A DNA stretch of 64,000 nt from NCBI GenBank assembly GCA_958367245.1, contig CATXEA010000004.1, positions 1 to 64,000 on the forward strand. The letters are read 5' to 3'. Shown here piece after piece: positions 14,876 to 24,238 of the stretch (position 1 is the first letter of the stretch; every line of letters starts with the position of its first letter). The position numbers and the translations under genes are program-made. Source of the DNA: an uncultured Blautia sp. (GTDB lineage: Bacteria; Bacillota; Clostridia; Lachnospirales; Lachnospiraceae). Under the pieces are notes generated by a model. The model searched no databases, was not told the origin of the DNA, and saw nothing but the letters and a program-made list of their open reading frames with translations.

Positions 14876-16726
14876 ATGAAAAAGAAATTCAATGCAAAAG
14901 CAGGGCTTGTTTTAGCCCTTGTTGTGACATTTATGAGCCTGATGGGCGCATATCTGGTCATGACGAATTTTTTCTCAGTCAAAGTAACGACAACTACAAC
15001 TAAGACAACATCGGGCGATACGGTAAGTTTAAGAATTTATAAGCCTGATAGTGCAACAGCGCAGGAGAAAGCGCCTGCTATTGTTTTTGCTCATGGACTT
15101 TCAACAACAAAAGAGTGCTATACACAGTATGCAATCGAATTATCACGTCGCGGTTATGTTGTGGTTACGCCGGACATGTTAAATCATGGCGGATCTGATA
15201 TTACGCCTTTTGAGACATTTTTTACAGATCCCGGTGCGGATGGATATGGTGTTTATGCGGCTGTAAAATACATGGCAGATCTTGATTATGTTGACACAGA
15301 TCGTATTGGTATTGCAGGACATTCTATGGGTGGAAATGCAACAAATATAAGTGTTGAACTTGATAATATGAGTGAAAATCCTTTAATTGACTCTGTATTT
15401 TTAGCGTCCAGCAACCCTACATTTAAGGATAGAGAAGGCAATTGGACAAATGTTTACGGAGACAGAAGTGTTGGTGTATTCTATTCAGATTATGACCATG
15501 TTTATTTCAGCAGCATGGACGAAAATGGTGCGCCTGTTTCTGCCCAGAAGTTTTTAAGCAGCAATGAGGCGAAATCCTTTGCGGCATTTGGCGCAGATCC
15601 GTCAAAGTTTGAGGGAGAAAAGGTTCTTCCGGGACATACCTACACATCTGAGGATTCCATTCGTCGTATTTATGAAGCAGCAGTTATCCATCCTTATGCT
15701 CAGGGTGGAGATAAGGCTATTGCAGCAGTAGTAGACTTCTTCCAGGATACGCTCGAAGCACCGGAATATAGAATTGGTTCTGCTCAGATTGCAAATATTT
15801 ATCAGATTTTTTCAATTTTAGGTTTATTTGGGGCGTTAGCCATTGCAGTATTCCTTGTAGCAGTTTTAGTGAAAACGAAATTCTTTAGTGACCTTGCGGC
15901 AAAAGAAGGAAAGGCTTTGAGACAGGCGCCGAATAAAACAGGAAAAATCTGGTTCTGGGGACTTACAATTCTTAACTGTGTATTTGCCTTTGTAAGTATT
16001 TCTCTTATTTTTGCAAATGGACTTGGATATTTTGTAATTCCACAGCTTCCACAGCAGGTTTCTAATATCTTTGCGTTATGGGCATTGGCAAACGGTTTAT
16101 TTATGCTGGTTACTTCTTTTGTTTCCTATTTCCTGCATGGCAAAAAGCAGGGAGAAACATTAAAGGACTGGGGCGTTGCCATTGGATTTAAGAAGCTTTT
16201 GAAATCAATTTTACTGTCTCTTATTGCGGTGGCAAGTGTTCTGGCAGTTGTTTATATTGCTTCTTATGTATTCCAGATGGATCTTAGAGTATATCTTTGG
16301 GGTATCAGAGATATTCCTGTTGACCATATGTATTTATTCTTTATCTACCTGCCATTCTACTTAGTATTTGGCATTGCTGTAAGTATTGCTATTAATTCTG
16401 CATACTATGCAAAAATTGGTAAAGAACCGACTTGGGTAAATGATTTATTCTTTGCATTTATGAACTTTATTCCAGCCTTTGTTATTACAATTGTTGGTTA
16501 TTATCTGTTCATGAAGAATGGTATTCAGCCAAACATATTCGGATCTACATTTACCTTTACTTATATGATTAATGCAGTTCCTGTATTTCCGGTAGCTGTA
16601 CTGTTTATGAGAAGAATCAACAAATATTGTAATAACCCATATATTCCAGGTATTATTGCAGGATGTCTTATGGCATTCTTCCAGGTGGCATCTGTATTTA
16701 CCTGTCATACAGTAATGTTTATGTAA
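14876..16726 (+). CDS. alpha/beta hydrolase fused to a polytopic membrane domain
   Basis: A 616-residue protein. An N-terminal signal-anchor (residues ~8-30) is followed by an alpha/beta hydrolase domain at about 40-295 with oxyanion motif FAHGLSTTKE, nucleophile elbow GHSMGG (Ser150) and a probable catalytic His around YAQGG or HTYTSED. The second half holds about eight hydrophobic helices from residue 305 on. The hydrolase would sit outside the cytoplasm if the N-terminal helix is N-in. Substrate unknown; acyl ester, cell-envelope lipid or antibiotic ester hydrolysis are all possible. Divergent AraC regulator upstream; a perfect 18-bp terminator follows. Confidence 0.75.
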   Translation: MKKKFNAKAGLVLALVVTFMSLMGAYLVMTNFFSVKVTTTTTKTTSGDTVSLRIYKPDSATAQEKAPAIVFAHGLSTTKECYTQYAIELSRRGYVVVTPDMLNHGGSDITPFETFFTDPGADGYGVYAAVKYMADLDYVDTDRIGIAGHSMGGNATNISVELDNMSENPLIDSVFLASSNPTFKDREGNWTNVYGDRSVGVFYSDYDHVYFSSMDENGAPVSAQKFLSSNEAKSFAAFGADPSKFEGEKVLPGHTYTSEDSIRRIYEAAVIHPYAQGGDKAIAAVVDFFQDTLEAPEYRIGSAQIANIYQIFSILGLFGALAIAVFLVAVLVKTKFFSDLAAKEGKALRQAPNKTGKIWFWGLTILNCVFAFVSISLIFANGLGYFVIPQLPQQVSNIFALWALANGLFMLVTSFVSYFLHGKKQGETLKDWGVAIGFKKLLKSILLSLIAVASVLAVVYIASYVFQMDLRVYLWGIRDIPVDHMYLFFIYLPFYLVFGIAVSIAINSAYYAKIGKEPTWVNDLFFAFMNFIPAFVITIVGYYLFMKNGIQPNIFGSTFTFTYMINAVPVFPVAVLFMRRINKYCNNPYIPGIIAGCLMAFFQVASVFTCHTVMFM

Positions 16727-16772
16727 TTTACAGAATTTTATAAGAGGCTATTGTGAAATAGATAGTTTCCTA

Positions 16773-16814
16773 AAGGGGCAGGTGTGACTCTCACGAGTCA
16801 CACCTGCCCCTTAT
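16773..16814. terminator. bidirectional terminator between convergent genes
   Basis: AAGGGGCAGGTGTGACTC (16773-16790), TCAC loop, and its exact complement at 16795-16812. The 18-bp perfect stem with A/T at its ends serves the hydrolase gene and the minus-strand DUF378 gene. Confidence 0.85.
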
Positions 16815-16847
16815 TTGGAAGAAGATGTTTCCTGACAACTCCTCAAA

Positions 16848-17063
16848 TCATACATGACTCTTTTCAGAGTCCACCTGTCCATAGAAAGACAGAAGATAAA
16901 TCCCGCAAATTCCCACAAGACCGTAGATGATTCTGGAAAGCCAGCTCATGCTTCCGAAAATCATGGAGACGAGGTTAAAATTGAAAAATCCAATCAGTCC
17001 CCAGTTTACAGCTCCGATAATCGCAATGGTCAGAGCAGAGTATTTCAAAAAATTATTTCCCAT
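16848..17063 (-). CDS. DUF378 family small membrane protein
   Basis: 71 residues with two transmembrane helices (SALTIAIIGAVNWGLIGFF and SRIIYGLVGICGIYLLSFY). The AVNWGL turn and size are typical of DUF378 (YuzA-like) proteins, whose function is unknown. Immediately downstream of a larger minus-strand gene, possibly in one transcript. The start has GGTGAC upstream on the minus strand, a moderate site. Confidence 0.8.
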   Translation of the reverse strand: MGNNFLKYSALTIAIIGAVNWGLIGFFNFNLVSMIFGSMSWLSRIIYGLVGICGIYLLSFYGQVDSEKSHV

Positions 17064-17132
17064 AAGTCACCATCCTTTCCGAAGACAAGAATAGTATGCC
17101 TGAAAAATAAAAAAATGATACGCGATTTGAAA

Positions 17133-18269
17133 TTATTTAATTTTTAAAATCTGCGAAGCTTTTGCTGTGTCCGTTTCAGAGACTGTCTCTGCCTCCACTG
17201 TAACATCTCCGGTTCCCTCAAGAGAGAAAACCTGACAGATATTGATGGTTTCGCCGGGTTTTACTTCGTCGAAAAAACGGTCTGAAGCGTCGTTGTTTTT
17301 TTCAGGGATGGCGGGGCTAAGGGCGGCGCCGTCCTGCCATGCCTGCAGACTTACGTCTACCATAGCGCTGGATGGGGCAGAAGAGGTATTCGTGTAATCA
17401 TAATAAATAAGAAGACAGGGTTTCCCGGCAAAATCTTTTTCCACCTTGTGGTCTGTATAGCGGATGGAGAAATCCGCCGTATCCAGAATAAGACCGTCTG
17501 CGGTTTCTCCGGCAGGTACGGAAGTTTTCGAAGAGTCTCCTGCCTGAGGAGCAGAAGGGGATTCTTCCGGCTCTGAATCGGAAACTTCCTCTGCAGTGGT
17601 ATTCAGTGTTTTATGAACTTCTTCTGCAGCATTTTTGAAATTCGCAGACATGATTTTTACAGTATCCTCGTTAAGAGCAACGATTTTCCATACACGGTTT
17701 TCGCGAATCAGAGGGTAGGTGAGCTCTGTCTCTGTAAACTTATCTTCCACAACAGATGCCTTTTCACTGAGGATGGAAGCCAGACGTTCCTGCGCTTCTT
17801 TCTGCGCGTCGTCTACATTTTCGCCGGAAAATGCGGCAGATACAATCTGACGGAGAAATTCGCTGATTGCTTCCTGATAAATATCAGTACCGTCAATATA
17901 GCGGATAAGAACCGTGATTTTTGCAGTGCCGTTCTGGAAATCAAAGCTGTTTCTGGTAATTTCATAGGACAGCTTCTCATTAATCTGGCGGAAAAAAGGC
18001 TCGTAGGCTTCGTTGCGGATATCTGCGTTATCCAGTGCGGAAAGATCGCTGCTCTGAAGATGGGAAGCCATCCCGTCGAAATTCATATTTTTCATATCGT
18101 TCAGAAAAGCTTCCACGGTTTCCTCCGGAAGTTTTTTCTGATAAAAATAGTAAGCAGTTCCGGCACACGCGGCAAGAATCATAATCAGAAGCAAAAGAAT
18201 AAGCCATAGACGGCTTTTTTTCTTTTTTACCGGAAGAGCTGTGTCGTTGATATCTGGTGTTGTATTCAT
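17133..18269 (-). CDS. membrane-anchored protein with DUF5105/DUF5067-like extracellular domains
   Basis: About 378 residues: a Lys/Arg-rich start, one transmembrane helix (LWLILLLLIMILAACAGTAYYFY), an NTF2-like helical domain (VEAFLNDMKNMNFDGMASHL to the VWKIVALNED strand), a low-complexity Ser/Glu/Pro linker near 230-258 and a C-terminal beta domain (LLIYYDYTNTSSAPSS to FFDEVKPGETINICQVF) of the type seen in DUF5067/DUF4352 surface proteins. The function is unknown; such proteins are typical envelope-associated products of Firmicutes. An upstream GTG (18281) is too close to AAGGA, so ATG 18269 is preferred. No lipobox is present. Confidence 0.65.
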   Translation of the reverse strand: MNTTPDINDTALPVKKKKSRLWLILLLLIMILAACAGTAYYFYQKKLPEETVEAFLNDMKNMNFDGMASHLQSSDLSALDNADIRNEAYEPFFRQINEKLSYEITRNSFDFQNGTAKITVLIRYIDGTDIYQEAISEFLRQIVSAAFSGENVDDAQKEAQERLASILSEKASVVEDKFTETELTYPLIRENRVWKIVALNEDTVKIMSANFKNAAEEVHKTLNTTAEEVSDSEPEESPSAPQAGDSSKTSVPAGETADGLILDTADFSIRYTDHKVEKDFAGKPCLLIYYDYTNTSSAPSSAMVDVSLQAWQDGAALSPAIPEKNNDASDRFFDEVKPGETINICQVFSLEGTGDVTVEAETVSETDTAKASQILKIK

Positions 18270-18323
18270 ACTTTCTGTCACTTCCTTTTTAAAAAATACA
18301 TAGATGTATTGTAGCAGAATTCA

Positions 18324-18352
18324 TTGACAATAGCAATGTGTTTCCATATAAT
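18324..18352 (+). promoter_or_regulatory. promoter of the RND pump operon
   Basis: TTGACA (18324-18329), 17 bp, TATAAT (18347-18352), both perfect hexamers; transcription should start near 18359, inside or next to the dyad operator. Confidence 0.85.
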
Positions 18353-18365
18353 TACCTATATGACT

Positions 18366-18377
18366 GACCGGCCGGTC
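18366..18377. promoter_or_regulatory. TetR-type operator at the pump transcription start
   Basis: GACCGGCCGGTC is a perfect 12-bp palindrome, extended by imperfect flanks (CT before, GG after). It begins about 14 bp after the -10 box, where a bound dimer would block initiation or clearance. Sequence style and place fit an autoregulating TetR protein; the last gene of the unit encodes one. Confidence 0.75.
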
Positions 18378-18398
18378 GGAAAAGAAAGGGAGTAAAAT

Positions 18399-21300
18399 AT
18401 GCTATCGAAATACAGTGTAAAAAAACCGTATACAGTGGCAGTAGCAGTGATTCTCGTGCTGATTCTGGGCGTGGTTTCCTTTGGGAAAATGAACACGGAC
18501 CTTCTGCCCAGTATGAATCTGCCCTATGCGGTTGTGATGACTACATATCCCGGAGCCAGTCCGGAGACAGTAGAGATGATGGTGACGAAGCCTATTGAAC
18601 AGTCTATGGCTACAGTGACAGATATCGAGAATGTCAGTTCTCAGTCGAGAGACAATGTATCTCTTGTTGTTCTGGAATTTCAGGAAACTACGAATATGGA
18701 TTCTGCAACCATAGAAATAAGAGAGAAGCTGGATCAGATAAGCGGCTACTGGGATGACGCTGTAGGGAAACCTATGATTATGAAGCTGAATCCGGATATG
18801 ATGCCTGTTATGGTAACGGCAGTAGAAATTGAGGACATGGATGCTGTGGAGGTTACGGATTACGTAAAGAATAACATTCAGGCAGAAATCGAAAGCATTG
18901 CCGGAGTTGCCAGCGTTTCTACTACAGGTAATATTACAGAGCGCGTAGACGTTCTCCTCAGGGAAGACCTGATCAAAAAGACGAATAAAAAGGTTATGAA
19001 GGCTTTGAACGGACAGTTTGAGGAAAAAGAGGAGGATTTAAAAGAGGCGCAGAAAGAACTTAACGAGGGAAAAGAGGCTCTTGAAAAAGGCAAAGAGGGG
19101 CTGGAAAGCGGCAGAGAACAACTGGAAAGCGGAAAAAATCAGCTCGTAAACGGAATTGCCCAGGGGCAGCAGCAGATGGCGGCTGCAGAGGATAAAATGG
19201 AAGCTGGTAAAGCCGAAATCGACAAACAGCTTGCAGCCCTCGATGAAAAACAGGCAGAGCTTGATGAGGGCAGGACGAAGCTTGAAGAGAGCAGAGTTCA
19301 GGTTCTGGATGGGCTGAATAAGCTTTCTGACGGAAAAGAAGGGATAGAGAAGCTTGAACAGGCATCTGCAGCTCTTGAGGGCAAGGAAGAAGAGCTTGCG
19401 AATGCTCTTGCCGGAGTTACACAGGGGATAGAGGCAATTGATAAACAGCTTGCTGCGTTGGAAGAGACACCGGAGCTTCCGGATTATGAAAGCCTGAAAC
19501 AGCAGCTTACAGCACAAAAAGCAGAACTGGAAGCTCAAAAAACAGGAATTGAGCAGGGAAAAGCAGAGCTTACTGCCAGTAAGGAGGCTCTGAAAGAGCA
19601 GTTAAACAGTATTGTCGCATCCTTTGGCAAGGAGACTGTACAGGAGGCGCTTGAGGAGATTTCAGCACAGTCTTCCACATTGTGGGCTTCACTGGATGAA
19701 ATAGAAGCAAATCTTTCGAAGCTTTCGGAAGGGCAGGCACAGCTTGACCAGGGAAGAGCGAAACTGGAGGAGGCTAAGAGAAAGGCTCAGGCAGGAGAAA
19801 TCCAGCTTGATTCCGGAAAAATAGCTCTTGAAACCCAACAGCTTCTCGCATCCCTGCAAATGGGAGCTGCGCAGTCCAAGCTGGATACCGGAAAGCTTGA
19901 AATCGCCCAGAATGAGGCGAAGCTTAATGAGGCGCAGACGCAGCTTGATTCCGGAAAGGAACAGCTAAAGGATGCGAAAACTCAGGCAAAGGAGAATGCA
20001 AGTCTTTCAAATATCCTCACAGCGGATATGATTAAGGGACTTCTGGCAGGACAGAACTTTTCCATGCCTGCAGGATATATAGAGGACGGAAAAGAGAGCT
20101 GGCTCGTCCGTGTTGGTGATAAAATCGAAAACACAGAGAATCTGGAAGATATGGTCATTCTTGACCTGGGAATCGACGGTCTTGAACCGATACGGCTTAA
20201 GGATGTGGCTGAGGTCACGAAAAAGGACGACAGTGATTCTGTGTATGCCCGTCTTGGAAGCAATCCGGGCGTAATGCTTACGATAGAGAAACAGACAGGA
20301 TATTCTACCGGCGATGTAACAGACAGGATTCTGGAAAGAATCGGGGAAATTGAGTCTGAGCAGGAAAAAGTTCATTTTTCTGTACTCATGAATCAGGGAG
20401 TCTATATTGACCTTGTTGTGGATTCTGTTATGAATAATATGATTTACGGCGCGATTCTGGCAGTGCTGATTCTGTTCCTTTTCCTGAAGGACATTAAACC
20501 GACCATCGTGATCGCTCTGTCAATCCCTATCAGTGTGGTAACGGCTGTTGTACTGATGTATTTCAGCGGAATTTCCCTGAATGTCATTTCTCTTTCCGGA
20601 CTTGCTCTCGGCATAGGTATGCTGGTGGACAATTCCATTGTTGTGATTGAGAATATTGACCGTATGCGCCAGCTTGGAGTTCCGGCAAGAAAGGCGGCTG
20701 TACAGGGCGCATGGCAGGTGGCAGGGGCAATTGCAGCCTCTACCCTGACAACAGTCTGCGTATTTCTTCCGATTGTATTTACAGAGGGAATCACAAGGCA
20801 GTTATTTGTGGATATGGGACTTACCATTGCGTATTCTCTTTTTGCCAGTCTTATTGTAGCCCTGACTCTCGTTCCTGCGATGTCAGCAGGGCTGCTGCGT
20901 AAATCCGAACCAAAAAAACACAGGCTTCTGGATAAGATTACGGAACTTTATGCAAAGATACTTTCCGGAGCTCTCCGTGTGAAATGGCTGGTTCTCCTTC
21001 TGGCTCTTGTACTTCTCGGAACAAGCGCAGTAGCTGCTATTCGAAAAGGTACTGCTTTTATGCCTGCAATGGAGAGTACGCAGGCAACGATGACCATTAT
21101 CCCTCCGGAAGGCACGGAGTTTGTGAAAATGACAGAGTATGCGGACGATATTATCGCATCCATAGAGGATATAGAGGATATTGAGAATATCGGAGCAATG
21201 GCGGGAGGCGGCAGCGCATCCTCCATGATGGGAGGAGAAGCGAAATCCATCAGCGCGTATCTGCTTCTGAAAGAAGATAAGAAGCTTTCCGGAGAGGAGC

Positions 21301-22514
21301 TGGAAAAGGAAATTCTTGCCAGAACAAAGGACAGTCCCTGTGAAGTACAGGTAAATACTCAGTCTATGGATATGAGCGCTCTTGGAGGCAGCGGAATCCA
21401 GATTCAGATTAAAGGAAAGGAACTGGATACTCTTTCTGAGCTTTCCAAAAAGGTGGCGGAAATTGTAGAAAAAACAGAGGGGACTCAGAATGTGTCCGAC
21501 GGACAGGAGGATGCAGACAGAGAATACAGGATTATCGTCAATAAGGCAAAGGCAATGGAGCATCAGTTGACTGTTGCTCAGGTATTCCAGGAAATACAGG
21601 GAAAAATAGAAGAAGCTTCTGCAGCGACGACTCTTTCCACAGAAGATAAGGATTACAGCGTTTATGTCAGGGATGAAAAGAATGAAGCTCTTACCCGTAA
21701 CGACTTAAAGGAAATGGAGCTGGAGGTCACAGGCGCAGACGGAAAGAAGAAAAAAGTAAAGCTTTCGGATATCGCGGACTTCCGGGAAGCAACGGGACCG
21801 CAGTCCATAAGCAGAGAAGGACAGTCCCGTTATATGACAGTATCTGCGGAAATCGCGCCCGGTTATAACATCGGTCTGGTAAGCGACGAGGTGGAGAAGA
21901 AACTGGCAGATTGTGAACTGCCGAAGGGATATACAGCAGAAATGAAGGGAGAAGATGAGACCATAGGCGAGGCAATGGGACAGCTTTATCTGATGCTTAT
22001 TCTGGCGCTTGCTTTCATGTATCTTATTATGGTGGCGCAGTTCCAGTCCCTGCTTTCTCCGTTTATCATTATGTTTACGATTCCTCTTGCTTTTACAGGC
22101 GGATTTATGGGACTTCTGGTTGCCGATCAGGAGGTCAGTGTCATTGCAATGATCGGATTTATCATGCTTTCCGGTATTATTGTAAATAATGGTATTGTGC
22201 TGGTTGATTACACGAATCAGCTTCGTGCAGAAGGAATGGAGAAACAGGAAGCTCTGCTCAGAGCGGGAAAAGACCGTCTCCGTCCGATTGTTATGACAGC
22301 TCTTACCACGATTCTCGGACTTTCCACTATGGCGGCTGGAGTCGGCATGGGCGGAGATATGGTGCAGCCTATGGCAATCGTTACCATCGGAGGATTGATT
22401 TACGGTACGCTTCTGACATTGTTTGTGGTTCCGTGCATCTATGACCTTTTAAATCATAGGGAATACAAAAAGGATGAACTGGAGGGGGATTCGGATGATT
22501 CTGGAAACAAATGA
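18399..22514 (+). CDS. RND-superfamily efflux permease with large coiled-coil insertion
   Basis: A 1371-residue inner-membrane proton-driven exporter of the AcrB type. It has TM1 near residues 13-30, AcrB-like porter segments (PGASPETVEMMVTKPIEQ, IEIREKLDQI), TM2-6 around 675-840 (LGIGMLVDNSIVVIENIDRMR is the proton-relay TM4 motif), a second porter half and TM8-12 (FTGGFMGLL, SGIIVNNGIVLVDYTNQL). Between about 205 and 545, where AcrB carries its docking subdomain, there is a run of Glu/Lys/Gln-rich heptads with repeated LESGxxQLxxG and LDxGKxxL units, predicted to be a long coiled coil. No MFP adaptor or TolC homologue is beside it. Regulated by the TetR gene it overlaps. Confidence 0.9.
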   Translation: MLSKYSVKKPYTVAVAVILVLILGVVSFGKMNTDLLPSMNLPYAVVMTTYPGASPETVEMMVTKPIEQSMATVTDIENVSSQSRDNVSLVVLEFQETTNMDSATIEIREKLDQISGYWDDAVGKPMIMKLNPDMMPVMVTAVEIEDMDAVEVTDYVKNNIQAEIESIAGVASVSTTGNITERVDVLLREDLIKKTNKKVMKALNGQFEEKEEDLKEAQKELNEGKEALEKGKEGLESGREQLESGKNQLVNGIAQGQQQMAAAEDKMEAGKAEIDKQLAALDEKQAELDEGRTKLEESRVQVLDGLNKLSDGKEGIEKLEQASAALEGKEEELANALAGVTQGIEAIDKQLAALEETPELPDYESLKQQLTAQKAELEAQKTGIEQGKAELTASKEALKEQLNSIVASFGKETVQEALEEISAQSSTLWASLDEIEANLSKLSEGQAQLDQGRAKLEEAKRKAQAGEIQLDSGKIALETQQLLASLQMGAAQSKLDTGKLEIAQNEAKLNEAQTQLDSGKEQLKDAKTQAKENASLSNILTADMIKGLLAGQNFSMPAGYIEDGKESWLVRVGDKIENTENLEDMVILDLGIDGLEPIRLKDVAEVTKKDDSDSVYARLGSNPGVMLTIEKQTGYSTGDVTDRILERIGEIESEQEKVHFSVLMNQGVYIDLVVDSVMNNMIYGAILAVLILFLFLKDIKPTIVIALSIPISVVTAVVLMYFSGISLNVISLSGLALGIGMLVDNSIVVIENIDRMRQLGVPARKAAVQGAWQVAGAIAASTLTTVCVFLPIVFTEGITRQLFVDMGLTIAYSLFASLIVALTLVPAMSAGLLRKSEPKKHRLLDKITELYAKILSGALRVKWLVLLLALVLLGTSAVAAIRKGTAFMPAMESTQATMTIIPPEGTEFVKMTEYADDIIASIEDIEDIENIGAMAGGGSASSMMGGEAKSISAYLLLKEDKKLSGEELEKEILARTKDSPCEVQVNTQSMDMSALGGSGIQIQIKGKELDTLSELSKKVAEIVEKTEGTQNVSDGQEDADREYRIIVNKAKAMEHQLTVAQVFQEIQGKIEEASAATTLSTEDKDYSVYVRDEKNEALTRNDLKEMELEVTGADGKKKKVKLSDIADFREATGPQSISREGQSRYMTVSAEIAPGYNIGLVSDEVEKKLADCELPKGYTAEMKGEDETIGEAMGQLYLMLILALAFMYLIMVAQFQSLLSPFIIMFTIPLAFTGGFMGLLVADQEVSVIAMIGFIMLSGIIVNNGIVLVDYTNQLRAEGMEKQEALLRAGKDRLRPIVMTALTTILGLSTMAAGVGMGGDMVQPMAIVTIGGLIYGTLLTLFVVPCIYDLLNHREYKKDELEGDSDDSGNK

Positions 22515-23088
22515 AAAGGTTCTTGCCATGTACACGGCTGTCTGCAGCCTTATAGAAGAAGGCTGTGATATTCACAGGCTGAAGGTGGCTGATATCACGG
22601 CGAAGGCCGGAATCGGAAAGGGAACTGCATATGAATATTTTCGAAGTAAGGATGAGCTACTTGTACGTGCGCTGCAGTATGATTATTATCTGAACTGCCG
22701 AAGGATTGAGGAAGCTTTGGAAAAGGGAAAGACATTCAGGGAAGACGTAGAGGTGATGTTTGAGCAGATTGAGCTGTGCAGCGCAAATAAACGCCTGACT
22801 ATGCAGTTTTTAAAGCTCCTTGATGAAATCCGGGAAAAGGATGAAACCTGCGTCAGAGAACATGTGGCAGAGGAGCTGAAGATTTTTACAACGCTTCTTG
22901 ACAGGGTAAGAGAGATGGGGCAGAAGGAGGGCTGCATCAGCAGCAGTATCCCGCCGGAATGTGTGAGGCTTGAGCTTGGTTCGAAATTTATGGGATATTA
23001 TATTTTTCTGCAGACTGAGAAGCCGGAAGAGGAGCGTACGGAAATGAAGAACTTTTTGTATCATACAATGATAAAAAGTCTTGGCTGA
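22495..23088 (+). CDS. TetR/AcrR-family repressor
   Basis: 197 residues. The N-terminal helix-turn-helix (LKVADITAKAGIGKGTAYEYFRSKDELL, about residues 25-52) matches the TetR DNA-binding signature; the rest is an all-helical ligand-binding domain. The start ATG 22495 follows GGAGGGGG and lies 20 bp inside the end of the pump gene, so translation is coupled. The palindrome at 18366-18377 is the obvious operator, giving ligand-relieved autorepression of pump and repressor. Ligand unknown. Confidence 0.9.
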   Translation: MILETNEKVLAMYTAVCSLIEEGCDIHRLKVADITAKAGIGKGTAYEYFRSKDELLVRALQYDYYLNCRRIEEALEKGKTFREDVEVMFEQIELCSANKRLTMQFLKLLDEIREKDETCVREHVAEELKIFTTLLDRVREMGQKEGCISSSIPPECVRLELGSKFMGYYIFLQTEKPEEERTEMKNFLYHTMIKSLG

Positions 23089-23101
23089 ATTTTGGTTGCC
23101 A

Positions 23102-23139
23102 GTGCAGCGTATAATAAGTTTCTGTTATTGTCGCTGCAC
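23102..23139 (+). repeat. inverted repeat after the TetR gene
   Basis: GTGCAGCG (23102-23109) and CGCTGCAC (23132-23139) form a perfect 8-bp stem extendable by A-T pairs. No T-run follows. It may be an RNA hairpin in the leader of the next gene or a weak terminator. Confidence 0.4.
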
Positions 23140-23166
23140 CGGTATAACAGATAGGAGGATTAAGAA

Positions 23167-24096
23167 ATGGGTGCAAAATATGAGTCATATTTAGTGTCAG
23201 ATGTGGATGAACTGGAGATTTCTGTTTTGGCGGTAGTTCCGCAGAAAAAGCCGTACAGAGCAGTGGTGCAGCTTGTTCACGGAATGAGTGAACATAAAGA
23301 GAGATACCTGCCCTTTATGGAATATCTGGCAGAACAGGGCTATGTGTCTGTCATCCACGACCACAGAGGACATGGTAAAAGTATCAGGGGAAATGCAGAT
23401 TTGGGCTATATGTACGGAGGCGGTGCAGAGGCTGTTGTCCGGGATATTGGTCTTGTAAACAGAAAAATACGCGCAGAGCTTTCAGGGCTTCCTCTGATTC
23501 TTATGGGACACAGCATGGGTTCTCTTGCAGTCCGTGCCTTTGCCGCGGAGCATGACAGTTGTATGGATATGCTTATTGTCTGCGGTTCTCCGAGCTATAA
23601 TGGGGCAATGCCGCTTGGGAAAGCAATTGCCTCTGTAGAGAAAGCCGTTCTGGGAGAAAGGCATAGAAGCTGTCTTATTGAATCCATAAGCTTCGGTCCA
23701 AATGTATGGAAATTCAGGAAGGATAAAACCTGTACGGCATGGATTTGCTCAGACCCGGCTGTTGCCAGAGAGTACGAGACATCCAGACTTTGTGGTTTCA
23801 CCTTTACAGACGATGCGTATCTGGCGCTTTTTGACCTGATGAAAAGGGCATATGATACGAAACATTTCTGCTGTACCAATCCTGATATGCCGGTGTTATT
23901 TGTGAGTGGCGCAGAAGATCCCTGCCTGATTGACGTGCGCCATTTCGCCAAAGCCGTACAGGCTATGAGAAGCGCAGGATACTTTGATGTGAAAGGGAAG
24001 CTTTACCCGGGAATGAGACATGAGATTTTGAATGAAAAGGACAAGTATAAGGTATATAAGGATATTGTCACCTATATGAGACGAAAAGGTTTTTAA
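23167..24096 (+). CDS. alpha/beta hydrolase, lysophospholipase / monoacylglycerol lipase-like
   Basis: 309 residues of the serine aminopeptidase S33 / hydrolase_4 family. It shows the oxyanion motif QLVHGMSEHKERY, the nucleophile elbow GHSMGS with Ser116, an acid residue in VSGAEDPC and a histidine in PGMRHEIL near the C-terminus. No signal peptide, so cytoplasmic; likely substrates are lysophospholipids or monoacylglycerols. AGGAGG lies 8 nt before ATG. It lies downstream of the pump operon and could be cotranscribed, since no clear terminator separates them. Confidence 0.88.
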   Translation: MGAKYESYLVSDVDELEISVLAVVPQKKPYRAVVQLVHGMSEHKERYLPFMEYLAEQGYVSVIHDHRGHGKSIRGNADLGYMYGGGAEAVVRDIGLVNRKIRAELSGLPLILMGHSMGSLAVRAFAAEHDSCMDMLIVCGSPSYNGAMPLGKAIASVEKAVLGERHRSCLIESISFGPNVWKFRKDKTCTAWICSDPAVAREYETSRLCGFTFTDDAYLALFDLMKRAYDTKHFCCTNPDMPVLFVSGAEDPCLIDVRHFAKAVQAMRSAGYFDVKGKLYPGMRHEILNEKDKYKVYKDIVTYMRRKGF

Positions 24097-24238
24097 ACGA
24101 CTTAGATGAATTTTCAGGTCCTTTTGAATAGAGTGAAAAGTCTTTGCTTATAATAGGAACAGGTTCAGATGAAAAAGGGTTCAGATACGCAGACAGACTG
24201 GATTTTGGGATATGTCTGAAAAGAAAGGAGCTGATTCT

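Noticed and set aside
19038..19538. Long minus-strand open frames inside the RND pump gene
   Set aside because: They arise from the repetitive Glu/Lys/Gln codon pattern of the coiled coil and lack start signals.
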